From contig NZ_JAAOXM010000001.1 of assembly GCF_011605345.1 (NCBI RefSeq), positions 682,001 to 746,000 of the forward strand: a DNA stretch of 64,000 nucleotides. Direction: 5' to 3'. The DNA is from Burkholderia sp. D-99 (GTDB lineage: Bacteria; Pseudomonadota; Gammaproteobacteria; Burkholderiales; Burkholderiaceae). Numbering within the stretch: the first letter of the stretch is position 1; each line of letters opens with the position of its first letter. The notes under the pieces were generated by a model, which was not told the DNA's origin, searched no databases, and worked only from the letters and a program-made list of their open reading frames with translations. Below, in pieces: positions 9,728 through 21,677 of the stretch. The translations under genes were made by a program, and so were the position numbers.

Positions 9728-10114
9728 ATGAAAGGTCGTTCATCGCTCGTTATTTGCCTCGGCGCCTTGTTGCTGGGGGCCGGCGGGTGCAGTACGTCCC
9801 CGACACAGTCGGCTGCACGCGCGACGATCGATAGCGCGCGCACCGCGTACGACAGCGGCGACTACGGGCGCACGATCGCGCTGCTGAGCCACGCGAAGGA
9901 GATCGACGGCGCCGACACCGACACGCAGGTGGCCGCGCACAAGCTCCTCGCGTTCAGCTATTGCGTGACGAACCGCATCACGCCGTGCCGCGCCGAGTTC
10001 TCGAAAATTCTCGACCTCAACCCGCGCTTCGACTTGTCCCCTGCCGAGAAGGGGCATCCGATCTGGGGGCCCGCGTTCGAATTCGCGCGCCGCAGGCATG
10101 CGTCGTCGTCCTGA
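9728..10114 (+). CDS. Small T6SS-associated lipoprotein with TPR-like helices (TssQ-like)
   Basis: A 128-residue predicted lipoprotein. The ATG at 9728 gives a clean type II signal peptide with lipobox LGAGGC; a longer frame from 9626 would bury it. The mature part reads as two helical hairpins of TPR type (ARTAYDSGDYGRTIALL, then HKLLAFSYCVTN). It ends in a conserved-looking CRAEFSKILDLNPRFDLSPAE / HPIWGPAF segment known from small lipoproteins next to Burkholderia T6SS genes. Function is unknown. It precedes tagH by 44 bases on the same strand, so the two probably form one transcript. Confidence 0.72.
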   Translation: MKGRSSLVICLGALLLGAGGCSTSPTQSAARATIDSARTAYDSGDYGRTIALLSHAKEIDGADTDTQVAAHKLLAFSYCVTNRITPCRAEFSKILDLNPRFDLSPAEKGHPIWGPAFEFARRRHASSS

Positions 10115-10158
10115 ACGAACCGGTTTCCACGCGAGCGCTTCACCGAGCGACGTATGAC

Positions 10159-11574
10159 ATGCAACTGATCGTGATCGAACATGCCGGCGAGCCGGTCGAA
10201 AACGACTCCTACGACGCCGTCGTGTTTCATCCGCCAGGCGGCACCATCGGCCGGGCCAGCGACAACCATCTCGTGTTGCGCGACGACACGCGGCAGATTT
10301 CGCGGCTGCAGGCGCTGCTGCAGGTCGGCGACGACGCCTGCCTGCTGAAGAACCTGAGCAGCGTATCGACGATCGAGGTGAATCGCGAGCCCGTCGGCTA
10401 TGCGCAGGAGCGCCCGCTCAACACCGGCGACATCATCCGGATCGGGCCGTACGTGCTGCGCGCCGAACGTGACGACGGTGGCGATGGCGTCGATGCATCG
10501 GTCATCGACATGGCGACCGATGCCGGCAAGCACGTCGACGCACCAGCGCAGGCTCGGGCGGCAGCGGCACCCGCGCACGCATCGTCTTCGCATGTCGATA
10601 CGAAAGGCGCCGGCAACCGGCTGTGGGGCCTCCTCCAGGATCGTCTCGCGCCGCGCGGCAAGGCGGCGGACGCCGGCACACGGCCAGGCGGCCCCGCCCC
10701 TGCGCACGCTGCACCGCCTGCGCCGTCGCAGCGCGACCTGAACCAGCTGTCGACCGATCCGCTCGACCTGTTCGCGCAGTCGACGGGCGATATCGGCGCA
10801 GCGGGCACGGCGGCGCACGTCGATCGTGGCCACACGGATCGCGAAGCGTCGTCCGCGACGCAGGCCGACCATGCTCCCGAGTGGACGCAGCACGTGCGCG
10901 TGCAACCGGCCGCCGCGCGCACGGAGTCGCGACCGGCCGACGAACCGGCGCCGCATGCGGCGCGCGCGCCGACGCCGGAGGAACTGCTGAGCGCGTTCTT
11001 CGAAGGCGCGGGGCTCGATACGGCCGCCGAATCGCATCAGTGGTCGGCCGAGCAGCTGTACATCGCGGGCCAGTTGCTGGCGCTGTTCGCGAACGGCACG
11101 GTCGAGCTGCTGTCATCGCGCAGCATCCTGAAGCGTGAGGTGAAGGCGCACATGACGATGCTGCTCGATCGCGAGAACAACCCGCTGAAACTGTTGCCCG
11201 ACGGTGGCGCGGTGCTGCGCCAGATGTTCGGGCTGCCGCTGCCGGGCTTCATGTCGCCGCAGAGCGCGGTCAGCGATGCATTCCAGGATCTGCATGCGCA
11301 CCAGATCGGCATGGTCGCCGGCATGCGCGCCGCGTTGATGGATCTGCTGACGCGCTTTTCACCGCAACGCCTGCGCGAGCGCGGCGACGCGATGCGCTGG
11401 TACGAGAAGCGCGTGCCCGTGCTGTATAAGGCGAGGATGTGGGATCGCTACGCGGCGACCCATCGCGACACGGTGTTCGCGATCGAGGACGATTTCGCGT
11501 CGGTGTTCGGCAAGGCGTTTCTGGCGGCGTACGACGCCGAGGTGGAAAGCTATCGCGGCAGCGGCCGGCATTGA
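10159..11574 (+). CDS. tagH: T6SS-associated FHA-domain protein TagH (Fha)
   Basis: A 471-residue protein. The N-terminal FHA domain (about residues 5-95) contains the phosphothreonine-binding signature GRASDNH and QISRLQALL. A low-complexity Ala/His/Asp-rich linker spans roughly residues 115-280. The C-terminal region (from about 275, PTPEELLSAFFEGAGLD to the end) is the T6SS-specific domain, including LDRENNPLKLLPDG and the final DDFASVFGKAFLAAYDAEV. In HSI-I systems Fha phosphorylation by PpkA promotes secretion and TagF restrains it; all three genes are present here. Start: ATG 10159, the first in frame before the FHA fold. Confidence 0.92.
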   Translation: MQLIVIEHAGEPVENDSYDAVVFHPPGGTIGRASDNHLVLRDDTRQISRLQALLQVGDDACLLKNLSSVSTIEVNREPVGYAQERPLNTGDIIRIGPYVLRAERDDGGDGVDASVIDMATDAGKHVDAPAQARAAAAPAHASSSHVDTKGAGNRLWGLLQDRLAPRGKAADAGTRPGGPAPAHAAPPAPSQRDLNQLSTDPLDLFAQSTGDIGAAGTAAHVDRGHTDREASSATQADHAPEWTQHVRVQPAAARTESRPADEPAPHAARAPTPEELLSAFFEGAGLDTAAESHQWSAEQLYIAGQLLALFANGTVELLSSRSILKREVKAHMTMLLDRENNPLKLLPDGGAVLRQMFGLPLPGFMSPQSAVSDAFQDLHAHQIGMVAGMRAALMDLLTRFSPQRLRERGDAMRWYEKRVPVLYKARMWDRYAATHRDTVFAIEDDFASVFGKAFLAAYDAEVESYRGSGRH

Positions 11575-11635
11575 GCGTCGAACGTCACGCCCGCCGTCGG
11601 TAGCGGGCGATGCGTGCCGGCGGTGGCGTCAGGTG

Positions 11636-13108
11636 TCAGGTGTCATGCGAGGCGACCTTGTTTCGCCCCGTTTCCTTCGCGTGGTACAACGCCTCGTCGG
11701 CCGCCTTGATCACCGACTCCACCTCTCCTTCCTGCTCTGGCGCCCAGCTTGCCACGCCGATGCTCGCGGTCACGCGCCCGAATTCGCTTTCCGCATGTTC
11801 GATCGCCAGCCCGTCGATGGCCGCACGAATCCTTTCGGCGATCTCGGTCGCGCCGGTGGTCGGCGTATCGGGCAGGATCACGACGAATTCCTCGCCGCCA
11901 TAGCGGGCCGCGGTGTCCGCGGGGCGCCGGATGTTGTCGCCGATGCATCGCGCAACCGCCGCCAGCGCGTCGTCGCCGGCCTGGTGGCCATACGTGTCGT
12001 TGTAGGACTTGAAGCGGTCGACGTCGACGAACAGCAGCGAAAACACCGACCGGGCCCGGCGTGCGCGGCGCCATTCGAGGTCCAGCACCTCCCCGAACGA
12101 GCGGCGGTTGTTGAGCCCGGTGAGGCCGTCGGTGCGCGCGAGCATGACCAGCTCGGATTCTGCCCGCATCCTGCGCCGCAGCTGTGAGCCCAGCAAAAAG
12201 GACAGCACGATGAACGCCGCGCCGAAGGTCGCCACCAGCGCGCCGATCGTGATGGCCCGGCGCCGCCACGCGGCGTAGATGTCCTGCTCCGCCTCGGCGA
12301 CCATGATGATCAGCGGCAGGTGCGGCAGTGTCTTGAAGTAGTAAAGGCGGCGCACGTTGTCGATCGTCGAGGTGTCGACGAACGAGCCTTCCGGCGCCGT
12401 CAGGAAGTGGCGAAACGTCGCCGCCTTGCTGATGTCGCGACCGATGGTGTGCACGTCGTACGGCTGGCGCATGAACATGATGCCGTTCGTGCCGACCAGC
12501 GAAATCGCGCCGTGCGAGCCGAGCGCGAGGCCGGCGAACAGCGTGTGGAAATACTCGAGATTGACCGCGATCATCACGATGCCGCCGAACGAGCCGTCCG
12601 GATTCGACACGCGGCGCGTCAGCGCGACGCTGAGCGAGCCGCCACGCAGGCGGGACGCATAGGGATCGCTGATGAACAGCCCGGCGTCCGGATTGTCCCG
12701 GTGAACCGTAAAGTACTTGCGGTCGCCGAAATTGCCCTGTCGCGGCACGTCGTTCGCCGAATCGAGGATGATGTTGCCGGCCGAATCCAGCACGAGCATC
12801 GAGCCGAGAAATTTCGCCGTCATCGCGTGATCGAACAGGACGCCGCGCCGCAAGGCCGGCGAGGCCGCCATGACGTCCGGCCGCTGGAGACCCTGGATCA
12901 CCGCCTCCAGCGACAGGCCGTACAGCTCGATGTTGCGTTCGATGTCGCGCTCGGCGACGAGCGCCAGATTCCGCGACGTATCGCGCGCGCGATCGAGCGC
13001 ATCGTGACGGCTCTGAAACAACTGCAACACGCAGAGGCCCATCAGCGCGCACGCTATCAAGGTCCCCGCCAGCACAACGTAGTACGGCGCTGCCGACCGC
13101 GGATGCAT
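11636..13108 (-). CDS. Membrane-bound diguanylate cyclase with periplasmic sensor (dCache-like) domain
   Basis: A 490-residue c-di-GMP synthase. An N-terminal transmembrane segment (YYVVLAGTLIACALMGLCVL) leads to an extracytoplasmic double-Cache-like sensor (about 45-285). A second membrane segment (ITIGALVATFGAAFIVLSFLLG) precedes the GGDEF domain. The active site is intact (GGEEF), and an inhibitory I-site RPAD lies exactly five residues before it, so product inhibition is expected. DRFKSYNDTYGHQAGDDAL carries the metal-binding aspartate. The ATG at 13108 has GAGAGG eight bases upstream; longer frames read into non-coding sequence. It converges with tagH. A link to T6SS is not shown by position alone. 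Confidence 0.9.
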   Translation of the reverse strand: MHPRSAAPYYVVLAGTLIACALMGLCVLQLFQSRHDALDRARDTSRNLALVAERDIERNIELYGLSLEAVIQGLQRPDVMAASPALRRGVLFDHAMTAKFLGSMLVLDSAGNIILDSANDVPRQGNFGDRKYFTVHRDNPDAGLFISDPYASRLRGGSLSVALTRRVSNPDGSFGGIVMIAVNLEYFHTLFAGLALGSHGAISLVGTNGIMFMRQPYDVHTIGRDISKAATFRHFLTAPEGSFVDTSTIDNVRRLYYFKTLPHLPLIIMVAEAEQDIYAAWRRRAITIGALVATFGAAFIVLSFLLGSQLRRRMRAESELVMLARTDGLTGLNNRRSFGEVLDLEWRRARRARSVFSLLFVDVDRFKSYNDTYGHQAGDDALAAVARCIGDNIRRPADTAARYGGEEFVVILPDTPTTGATEIAERIRAAIDGLAIEHAESEFGRVTASIGVASWAPEQEGEVESVIKAADEALYHAKETGRNKVASHDT

Positions 13109-13538
13109 CCGTGTCCTCTCAGATTGGCCCGGCGCTGACGCACCGGTTGTTATGGTTTGTTCTGAATAACCTATACCAAAAAGTGTGACATCCGGGTACG
13201 AGGTGCAGTCCGTACTTGCCAGGTGGCTGACGACGTGGCCTGAACGGTGTCGAGCGAATCGTGTTTCGCTCGGGCCGGCAGCGGGTGCCGGCGCTCGTTC
13301 ACCGAGGGGCGTCGCGTGGCGTGACGTGCGTCGCTGCCGATGACGGAATCGAAACAATCCGTTCGCAGTGGTACGCGTATTGCAATTCCCGTCCGGTTGC
13401 CATGCGAATGCACGGCCGACGGTAAAAGCTGGCGGGAGACCGGGCGCGCCGTTGCGCGTTGCGCAACGTGAGTGCGGCCCGGCCCGCGCCGATCGCGCGC
13501 ACGACACCAACGGCGTCGCGCACGCGATCGATCGGCCG
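13109..13538. promoter_or_regulatory. Intergenic gap upstream of the diguanylate cyclase
   Basis: About 430 bases between the cyclase start and the aldehyde dehydrogenase stop, both on the minus strand. The cyclase promoter must be here, most likely in the AT-richer stretch 13140-13200. I see no clear operator, terminator or small gene in it. Confidence 0.35.
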
Positions 13539-16435
<2,897 letters not shown>

Positions 16436-16450
16436 GATCGTCGCCTCCCC

Positions 16451-18670
16451 TCAAGCCGTCTTCAACTGGTCGCCGACCGGCAGCTTGCGCAGCCGCTTGC
16501 CGGTCGCCGCGAAGATCGCGTTCGACAGCGTCGCGGCCGTCGCGGCCGTGCCAGGTTCGCCGATCCCGCCCGGCGCTTCGCCGCTTTTCACCAGATGGAC
16601 CTCGATCGGCGGCGTCTCGTTGATCCGCAGCATCCGGTAGTCGGTGAAGTTGCTTTGCACGACACGGCCGTCCTCGATCGTGATCTCGCCGTACAGCGCG
16701 CCCGTGATCCCGAAGATGATGCCGCCCTGCACTTGTGCCTCGATCGTGTTCGGGTTGACGACCATCCCGCAATCGACCGCGCACACGACACGCTTGACCT
16801 GCACCTCACCGCCGTCCACCGCGACGTCGACGACGATCGAGAAGAAGCTGCCGAACGCGTGCATCACCGATACGCCGCGCCCTTGCCCCGTCGGCAGCGA
16901 CGCACCCCAGCCGGCCGCCTTCGTCGCGACGTCGAGCACGTTGAGCGCGCGCGGCGTTTTGCCCAGCAGCGCGCGGCGGTATTGCACGGGGTCGGTCTTG
17001 GTCTGCGCAGCCAGTTCGTCGATGAAGCTTTCGACCACGAAGGTGCTGCGCGTCGGGCCGACGCCGCGCCAGAACGCGGTCGGCACGTGGCGCGGCTCCT
17101 GGCGCACGTAGTCGATCAGCTGATTCGGCAGGTCGTACGGCAGGTCGGTGGCGACCTCGACCGCGTCGGGATCGACGCCGTGCTGGAACGCGGGCGGCGC
17201 GAAGCGCGCGAGGATCGACGAGCCGACGATCCGGTGCTGCCACGCGATCGGCTTGCCGTTCGCGTCGAGGCCGGCCGAGATCCGGTCGTAGTAGTACGGG
17301 CGGTACATGTCGTGCTGGATGTCTTCCTCGCGGGTCCAGATCACCTTCACGGGCGCGTTGACCTGCTTCGCGATCTTCACAGCCTGGCCGATCATGTCCG
17401 TCTCGAGGCGCCGGCCGAAGCCGCCGCCGAGCAGGTGGTTGTGCACGACGATCTTCTCCGGCGGAAAGCTCGTAAGCCGCTGCACGGTATCGACCGCGCG
17501 CGTCGGCACCTGCGTGCCGACCCAGATCTCGCAGCCGTCGCTGCGCACGTGCACCGTGCAGTTCACCGGCTCCATCGTCGCGTGCGCGAGGAACGGCTGT
17601 TCGTACACGGCGTCGACGCGTGTCTTCGCATTCGCGAAACCCTTGCCGACGTCGCCGTCCTTGCGCGCGACCGCGCCCTTGCCGTTCGCCGCGGCCTGCG
17701 CGAGATCGGCGACGATGTCCTTCATCGACACCTTCGCGTCCGCACCTTCGTTCCACTTCACGACGAGCGCCGACGCGCCGCGCTTCGCCGCCCAGGTGTG
17801 ATCGCCGACGACCGCCACCGCGTTGTCCGCGCGCACGACCTGGCGCACGCCGGGAATCTTCTTCGCGGCGGTATCGTCGACGCTCGCGACCGTGCCGCCG
17901 AACACCGGGCTGTTCACGATCACCGCGTACAGCATGCCGGGCAGGCGCACGTCGAGCCCGAACTGCGCGGTGCCGTCGACCTTCTCCGGCGAATCGAGCC
18001 GCTTCGCGGGCGTGCCGATCAGCTTGAAATCCGCCGGCTTCTTCAGCGCGACATCCTTCGGCACGGGCAGCTTCGCCGCGGCGTCGGCGAGCTGGCCGTA
18101 CGACGCACGCCGGCCGCTCGGCGGATGCTGCACTTCACCGTTCGCCGCGCGGCAGGATGCCGGATCGACATTCCATTGCTTCGCGGCGGCCGCGACCAGC
18201 AGCGTGCGCGCGGTCGCGCCCGCGCGGCGCAGCGGTTCCCATGCGTAGCGTATCGACGTCGAGCCGCCGGTGAGCTGGCCGCCGAGCAGCGGATCGAGGA
18301 ACAGCTTCTCGTTCGGCGGCGCATGGTCGAGCGTCACGCTCGACAGCGGCACTTCGAGTTCCTCGGCGATCAGCATCGGCAGCGCCGTGTAGACGCCTTG
18401 CCCCATCTCGACCTTCGGCATCACCAGCGTGACCTTGCCGGCACGGTCGATCTGCACGAACGCGTTCGGCGCGAACACGCCTGCGCGTGCGGTTTCATCG
18501 CCGTCGCCGCCGATCACCGAACGGCGCGCATCGTCGCCGACGGCCGGCAGGCTGAAGCCGAGCAGCAGGCCACCGCCTGCCGCCGCGCCGAGCGACATGC
18601 CTAACTTGAGGAACGAACGGCGCGACACGCCCGCGCCGGCCCGACCTGCTTCGATCAGTCCGCGTGACAT
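16451..18670 (-). CDS. Molybdopterin-binding large subunit, xanthine dehydrogenase family (isoquinoline 1-oxidoreductase/aldehyde oxidase beta-type)
   Basis: A 739-residue exported molybdenum hydroxylase. The N-terminus is a Tat signal (VSRRSFLKLGMSLGAAAGG), so the folded cofactor-loaded enzyme acts in the periplasm. Segments typical of the family follow: GQGVYTALPMLIAEELEVP, GGSTSIRY, HNHLLGGGFGRRLETD in the cofactor region, and FWRGVGPTRSTFVVESFIDELA. Partners are the 2Fe-2S subunit upstream and tri-haem cytochrome c downstream. No FAD subunit gene is present, which fits electron transfer to cytochrome. The likely substrate is an aldehyde or N-heterocycle; the adjacent aldehyde dehydrogenase favours an aldehyde. 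Its ribosome site lies inside a hairpin (18671-18705). Confidence 0.92.
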   Translation of the reverse strand: MSRGLIEAGRAGAGVSRRSFLKLGMSLGAAAGGGLLLGFSLPAVGDDARRSVIGGDGDETARAGVFAPNAFVQIDRAGKVTLVMPKVEMGQGVYTALPMLIAEELEVPLSSVTLDHAPPNEKLFLDPLLGGQLTGGSTSIRYAWEPLRRAGATARTLLVAAAAKQWNVDPASCRAANGEVQHPPSGRRASYGQLADAAAKLPVPKDVALKKPADFKLIGTPAKRLDSPEKVDGTAQFGLDVRLPGMLYAVIVNSPVFGGTVASVDDTAAKKIPGVRQVVRADNAVAVVGDHTWAAKRGASALVVKWNEGADAKVSMKDIVADLAQAAANGKGAVARKDGDVGKGFANAKTRVDAVYEQPFLAHATMEPVNCTVHVRSDGCEIWVGTQVPTRAVDTVQRLTSFPPEKIVVHNHLLGGGFGRRLETDMIGQAVKIAKQVNAPVKVIWTREEDIQHDMYRPYYYDRISAGLDANGKPIAWQHRIVGSSILARFAPPAFQHGVDPDAVEVATDLPYDLPNQLIDYVRQEPRHVPTAFWRGVGPTRSTFVVESFIDELAAQTKTDPVQYRRALLGKTPRALNVLDVATKAAGWGASLPTGQGRGVSVMHAFGSFFSIVVDVAVDGGEVQVKRVVCAVDCGMVVNPNTIEAQVQGGIIFGITGALYGEITIEDGRVVQSNFTDYRMLRINETPPIEVHLVKSGEAPGGIGEPGTAATAATLSNAIFAATGKRLRKLPVGDQLKTA

Positions 18671-18705
18671 GTCAGCCTCCGCAGAGTCGTTTCAAGGAGG
18701 CTGAC
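18671..18705 (-). promoter_or_regulatory. Stem-loop enclosing the ribosome-binding site of the molybdopterin subunit
   Basis: Directly before the ATG at 18670, the arms GTCAGCCTCC and GGAGGCTGAC pair perfectly over 10 bases across a 15-base loop. On the minus-strand transcript the 3' arm contains the Shine-Dalgarno GGAGG, so the hairpin would hide it. It could control translation of this subunit relative to the upstream 2Fe-2S gene, or mark an RNA processing site. Confidence 0.55.
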
Positions 18706-18754
18706 CACCTCTGTGGGGGGCAGCGAACGAAGTGAGCGTGGGGACTGTTTCATC

Positions 18755-19210
18755 TCAGGCTCCCTTCGCGGCTTGCTTGACGGCCGCGCGAATCCGGTTG
18801 TACGTGCCGCAGCGGCAGATGTTGCCGGCCATCGCCGCGTCGATGTCGGCGTCGCTCGGGTTCGGGTTCGACGCGATCAGCGCGGTGGCGGCCATCACCT
18901 GCCCCGACTGGCAGTAGCCGCACTGGACGACGTCGAGCTCGCGCCACGCCTGCTGGACCTTGTGGCCGGCCGGCGTCGCGCCGACGGCTTCGATCGTCGT
19001 GATCTTGCGGCCCGCGACGGCCGCGACCGGCAGCACGCACGAGCGCGCTGCGACGCCGTCGAGATGCACGGTGCATGCGCCGCACTGCGCGATCCCGCAG
19101 CCGAATTTCGTGCCGGTGAGGCCGACGATGTCGCGCAGCACCCAGAGCAAGGGCATGTCGTCGGGGGCGTCGACCGAGCGGGCTTCGCCGTTGATGTTGA
19201 GGGTGACCAT
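18755..19210 (-). CDS. 2Fe-2S small subunit of the molybdenum hydroxylase
   Basis: A 151-residue protein with both 2Fe-2S clusters of the xanthine dehydrogenase family. The plant-ferredoxin-like N-terminal cluster has CGIAQCGAC followed by a later cysteine (SCVLPV). The C-terminal helical cluster has CGYCQSGQ and [11 protein letters not shown]. It passes electrons from molybdopterin to the cytochrome subunit. There is no signal of its own; such subunits are exported with the Tat-tagged large subunit. The ribosome site GGAGGCTGA sits right before ATG 19210. It leads the three-gene set 19210-15137. Confidence 0.94.
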   Translation of the reverse strand: MVTLNINGEARSVDAPDDMPLLWVLRDIVGLTGTKFGCGIAQCGACTVHLDGVAARSCVLPVAAVAGRKITTIEAVGATPAGHKVQQAWRELDVVQCGYCQSGQVMAATALIASNPNPSDADIDAAMAGNICRCGTYNRIRAAVKQAAKGA

Positions 19211-19349
19211 TCAGCCTCCGGGGCCGGTGTATTGGGGAAGCGGCGCGCATCGCACGCCGCGCGGGTTTTTCGTTGTCGTCGCCGTCGCCGGATGCGACGG
19301 GTGCCGCGCGGCCCGGGTCGGCGCGGGCCGCGGCGTGGGTCCTGCTGCG

Positions 19350-19649
19350 TTACTCGGCCACGTCGATGCCGGACAGCACCTTGATGACCGGCGGCGACGC
19401 GAACCAGTCCGCCGATTTCACGCGGAATTCGCCGAAATACGGGCTGGCGAGATGCGCGTCGACTGCGGCCTGATCGTCGTAGATCTCGTACAGGTGCAGG
19501 TTCGGCGAGCCGTCCTGTTCGCGGAACAGGTCGTAGCGCCGGTTGCCCGGCTCGGCGCGCGTCTTCGCGACCATGCTGCGCAGTTCGGCCTCGGCCGCCT
19601 CCGCGTGTTCGGGTTTCAGGAACAGCGAAGCAATCACGTGAAGCGCCAT
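19350..19649 (-). CDS. Antibiotic biosynthesis monooxygenase (ABM) family protein
   Basis: A 99-residue dimeric ferredoxin-like-fold protein. Seen: HVIASLFLKPEHAEAAEAEL, then EPGNRRYDLFRE and LYEIYDDQAAVDAHLASPYF, the usual layout of the YgiN/ABM group, which includes quinol monooxygenases and many of unknown role. The ATG at 19649 has GGAGTGACAAG just before it. It lies between the CurA-like reductase and the 2Fe-2S gene on the same strand and may share their regulation. Confidence 0.85.
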   Translation of the reverse strand: MALHVIASLFLKPEHAEAAEAELRSMVAKTRAEPGNRRYDLFREQDGSPNLHLYEIYDDQAAVDAHLASPYFGEFRVKSADWFASPPVIKVLSGIDVAE

Positions 19650-19742
19650 CTTGTCACTCCTTTTGAATCGAAATCGAGCATGCCACAAGCCGGCGTCGCG
19701 CGGCGCCGGCGTGCAAACGTCATGCGTTGCAGTGCCGCGAGA

Positions 19743-20801
19743 TCAGGCCAGTTCGTCCGGGCCCACGCGCACGACGACCTTGCCGAAGTTCTTGCCGGCC
19801 AGCAGGCCGATCAGCGCTTGCGGCGCGTCGGCCAGGTCGGGAACGACATCCTCGAGCGTCTTCACCTTGCCCTGTGCGACCCATTCGCTCATCTCCTTCA
19901 GGAACGGCGCATAACCGGTCGCATAGTGGTCGAGGATGATGAAACCCTGGATCCGGATGCGCTTGCGCAGGATCGTGCCCATCAGCGCCGGCACGCGGTC
20001 ACGGCCGGTCGACACAGCGGTGTCGTCGTATGCCGCGTCGTTGTAATGCGCGATGATCCCGCACACCGGCACGCGCGCGTGATCGTTGAGCAGCGGCCAC
20101 ACCGCGTCGAACACGGCCCCGCCGACGTTCTCGAAATAGACGTCGATGCCGTTCGGGCACGCGTCCTTCAGCTTCGCGGCGAATGCCGGGTCGCGGTGAT
20201 CGACGCACGCGTCGAAACCAAGCGTATCGGTCACGTATGCGCACTTGTCGGCGCCGCCCGCGACGCCGATCACACGGCAGCCCTTCAGCTTGGCAATCTG
20301 GCCGACCACCGCGCCGACTGCGCCGCTCGCGGCCGCGACGACCACGGTTTCACCGGCCTTCGGCTCGCCGATTTTCAGCAGCCCCGTATAGGCGGTGAAG
20401 CCCGGCATGCCGAGCACGCCGAGTGCGTACGACGGATGCGCGACGTCGCGGCCGAGCGGAATCAGGTCGCGTCCGTCGGACAATGCGTAGTCCTGCCAGC
20501 CGGCACCCGCGACCACGAGGTCGCCTTCGCGGAACGCGGGCAGGTTCGACGAGACGACCTGGCTGACGGTGCCGCCGACCATCGGCTGGCCTAGCTCGGC
20601 GGGCGGCGCATAGGACGGTGCGTCGCTCATCCGGCCGCGCATGTACGGGTCGAGCGACAACCAGACCGTGCGCAGCAGCACCTGGCCGGCGCCGGGCGTC
20701 GGCACGTCACCGGATTCGCTGCGGAAGTTGTCCGGCGTCGGCGCGCCGACCGGGCGCGAATTCAGGATGATCTGGCGATTTGCGGTCTTGCTTTGCGGCA
20801 T
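19743..20801 (-). CDS. NADP-dependent oxidoreductase, zinc-independent MDR family (CurA/leukotriene B4 12-hydroxydehydrogenase type)
   Basis: A 352-residue cytosolic reductase of alkenals/alkenones. The family opening RPVGAPTPDNFR and SLDPYMRGRM is present, with the Rossmann motif AASGAVGAVVGQIAKLKG and YFENVGG. No zinc-binding cysteine set is seen. The ATG at 20801 is preferred over one at 20816 because GGAGG lies six bases upstream of it. A TetR gene lies upstream on the same strand; a copy of the operator found at the TetR promoter lies in the gap (20980-20994), so the TetR protein probably represses this gene. Likely role: detoxification of reactive unsaturated carbonyls. Confidence 0.9.
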   Translation of the reverse strand: MPQSKTANRQIILNSRPVGAPTPDNFRSESGDVPTPGAGQVLLRTVWLSLDPYMRGRMSDAPSYAPPAELGQPMVGGTVSQVVSSNLPAFREGDLVVAGAGWQDYALSDGRDLIPLGRDVAHPSYALGVLGMPGFTAYTGLLKIGEPKAGETVVVAAASGAVGAVVGQIAKLKGCRVIGVAGGADKCAYVTDTLGFDACVDHRDPAFAAKLKDACPNGIDVYFENVGGAVFDAVWPLLNDHARVPVCGIIAHYNDAAYDDTAVSTGRDRVPALMGTILRKRIRIQGFIILDHYATGYAPFLKEMSEWVAQGKVKTLEDVVPDLADAPQALIGLLAGKNFGKVVVRVGPDELA

Positions 20802-20979
20802 GTGAGCCTCCGTCAACAGGAATGGACGTGCTTCGTGGGCACGATCGGATCAGGGATGGACCAGCGGGAGACGCGCGCACGGCAACGTCGGCGGTCAGGC
20901 CGTCGCAGCTGAGTGCGTGCGCTTGAAACAATCGGGAACAGCGTAACGCGGCGTGGCACGTTCGTCATGCGGGTTTGAG

Positions 20980-20994
20980 TAGACCAGTCGTCTA
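20980..20994. promoter_or_regulatory. Candidate TetR operator before the CurA-like reductase
   Basis: The 15-mer TAGACCAGTCGTCTA is a perfect inverted repeat TAGAC-N5-GTCTA. A second copy differing in one spacer base lies before the TetR gene (21678-21692). It lies past the terminator of the TetR gene and about 180 bases before the reductase start, so it probably marks a separate promoter. Confidence 0.7.
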
Positions 20995-21003
20995 GAGTCA
21001 AGG

Positions 21004-21030
21004 TAAAAACAAGGCGCGCCGATGCGCGCC
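21004..21030 (-). terminator. Rho-independent terminator of the TetR gene
   Basis: Read on the minus strand, GGCGCGC-ATCG-GCGCGCC forms a 7-bp GC stem with a 4-base loop followed at once by TTGTTTTTACC. It starts five bases past the TetR stop. Confidence 0.75.
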
Positions 21031-21034
21031 CGGG

Positions 21035-21655
21035 TTACGACTGTGCGCCGCCATGCTCGGCCGGCGGCAGGTTCAGCATGCGTCTCGTTTCGACCATCGC
21101 TCTTTCGAGCGGCTTGCGGTTGCGGTGAATCTTTTCCAGCAGCGTCGCACCGAGCCACAGTTCGTAGAGGATCGCGGCCGTGTGCGACGGATCGGCGACC
21201 CCGTTCAGCGAACCGTCGGCCAACCCGGCCTCGATGCCGCCCGCGAGGCGCTCGATGATCTGGCCCGTGCCGTGCCGCAGTACCGCGCGCATCGCTTCCG
21301 ACAGGTCCGACACCTCCGCGCCGAGCTTCACCGCGAGGCACTTGCCTTCCGGATCGTCCGCGCATTGCGTGTGCAGCCAGTTGCGCCAGTACGTCATCAG
21401 GCGCTCGGCGCCCGTGCCGGCCTGATGCTTCAGCAGGTTGTCGAGATGCGCGAGGTAGCCGTCGAAATACGATTCGAGCAGCGCTTCGCCGAATGCCTCT
21501 TTCGAACCGAAGTAATGGTAGAACGAGCCCTTCGGGATGCCCGCCGCAGCGAGTATCTCGTTCAGGCCGACCGCCGAAAACCCCTTGTGGAGCATGATCG
21601 GCTTGGCGATATTCAGGATGTGCTGGCGGACTTCCGCGCCTGAAGATGCATTCAT
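21035..21655 (-). CDS. TetR/AcrR family transcriptional repressor
   Basis: A 206-residue repressor. The N-terminal helix-turn-helix is typical (AAAGIPKGSFYHYFGSKEAF), with the C-terminal ligand domain of the type that often follows it (YWRNWLHTQC, CLAVKLGAEVSDLSEAMR). The ATG at 21655 is used; the upstream TTG at 21673 is a weaker choice. Two near-identical palindromes, one at its own promoter and one before the CurA-like reductase downstream, point to autoregulation and control of that reductase. The palindrome resembles operators of NemR-like electrophile sensors, so the inducer may be a reactive carbonyl or quinone; that is inference. Confidence 0.9.
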   Translation of the reverse strand: MNASSGAEVRQHILNIAKPIMLHKGFSAVGLNEILAAAGIPKGSFYHYFGSKEAFGEALLESYFDGYLAHLDNLLKHQAGTGAERLMTYWRNWLHTQCADDPEGKCLAVKLGAEVSDLSEAMRAVLRHGTGQIIERLAGGIEAGLADGSLNGVADPSHTAAILYELWLGATLLEKIHRNRKPLERAMVETRRMLNLPPAEHGGAQS

Positions 21656-21677
21656 GGTGGCGTATGTTAGCAACGAT

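Noticed and set aside
11588..11609. CGCCCGC/GCGGGCG hairpin after tagH
   Set aside because: Stem of 7 bp but no T tail; too common in GC-rich DNA to call a terminator.
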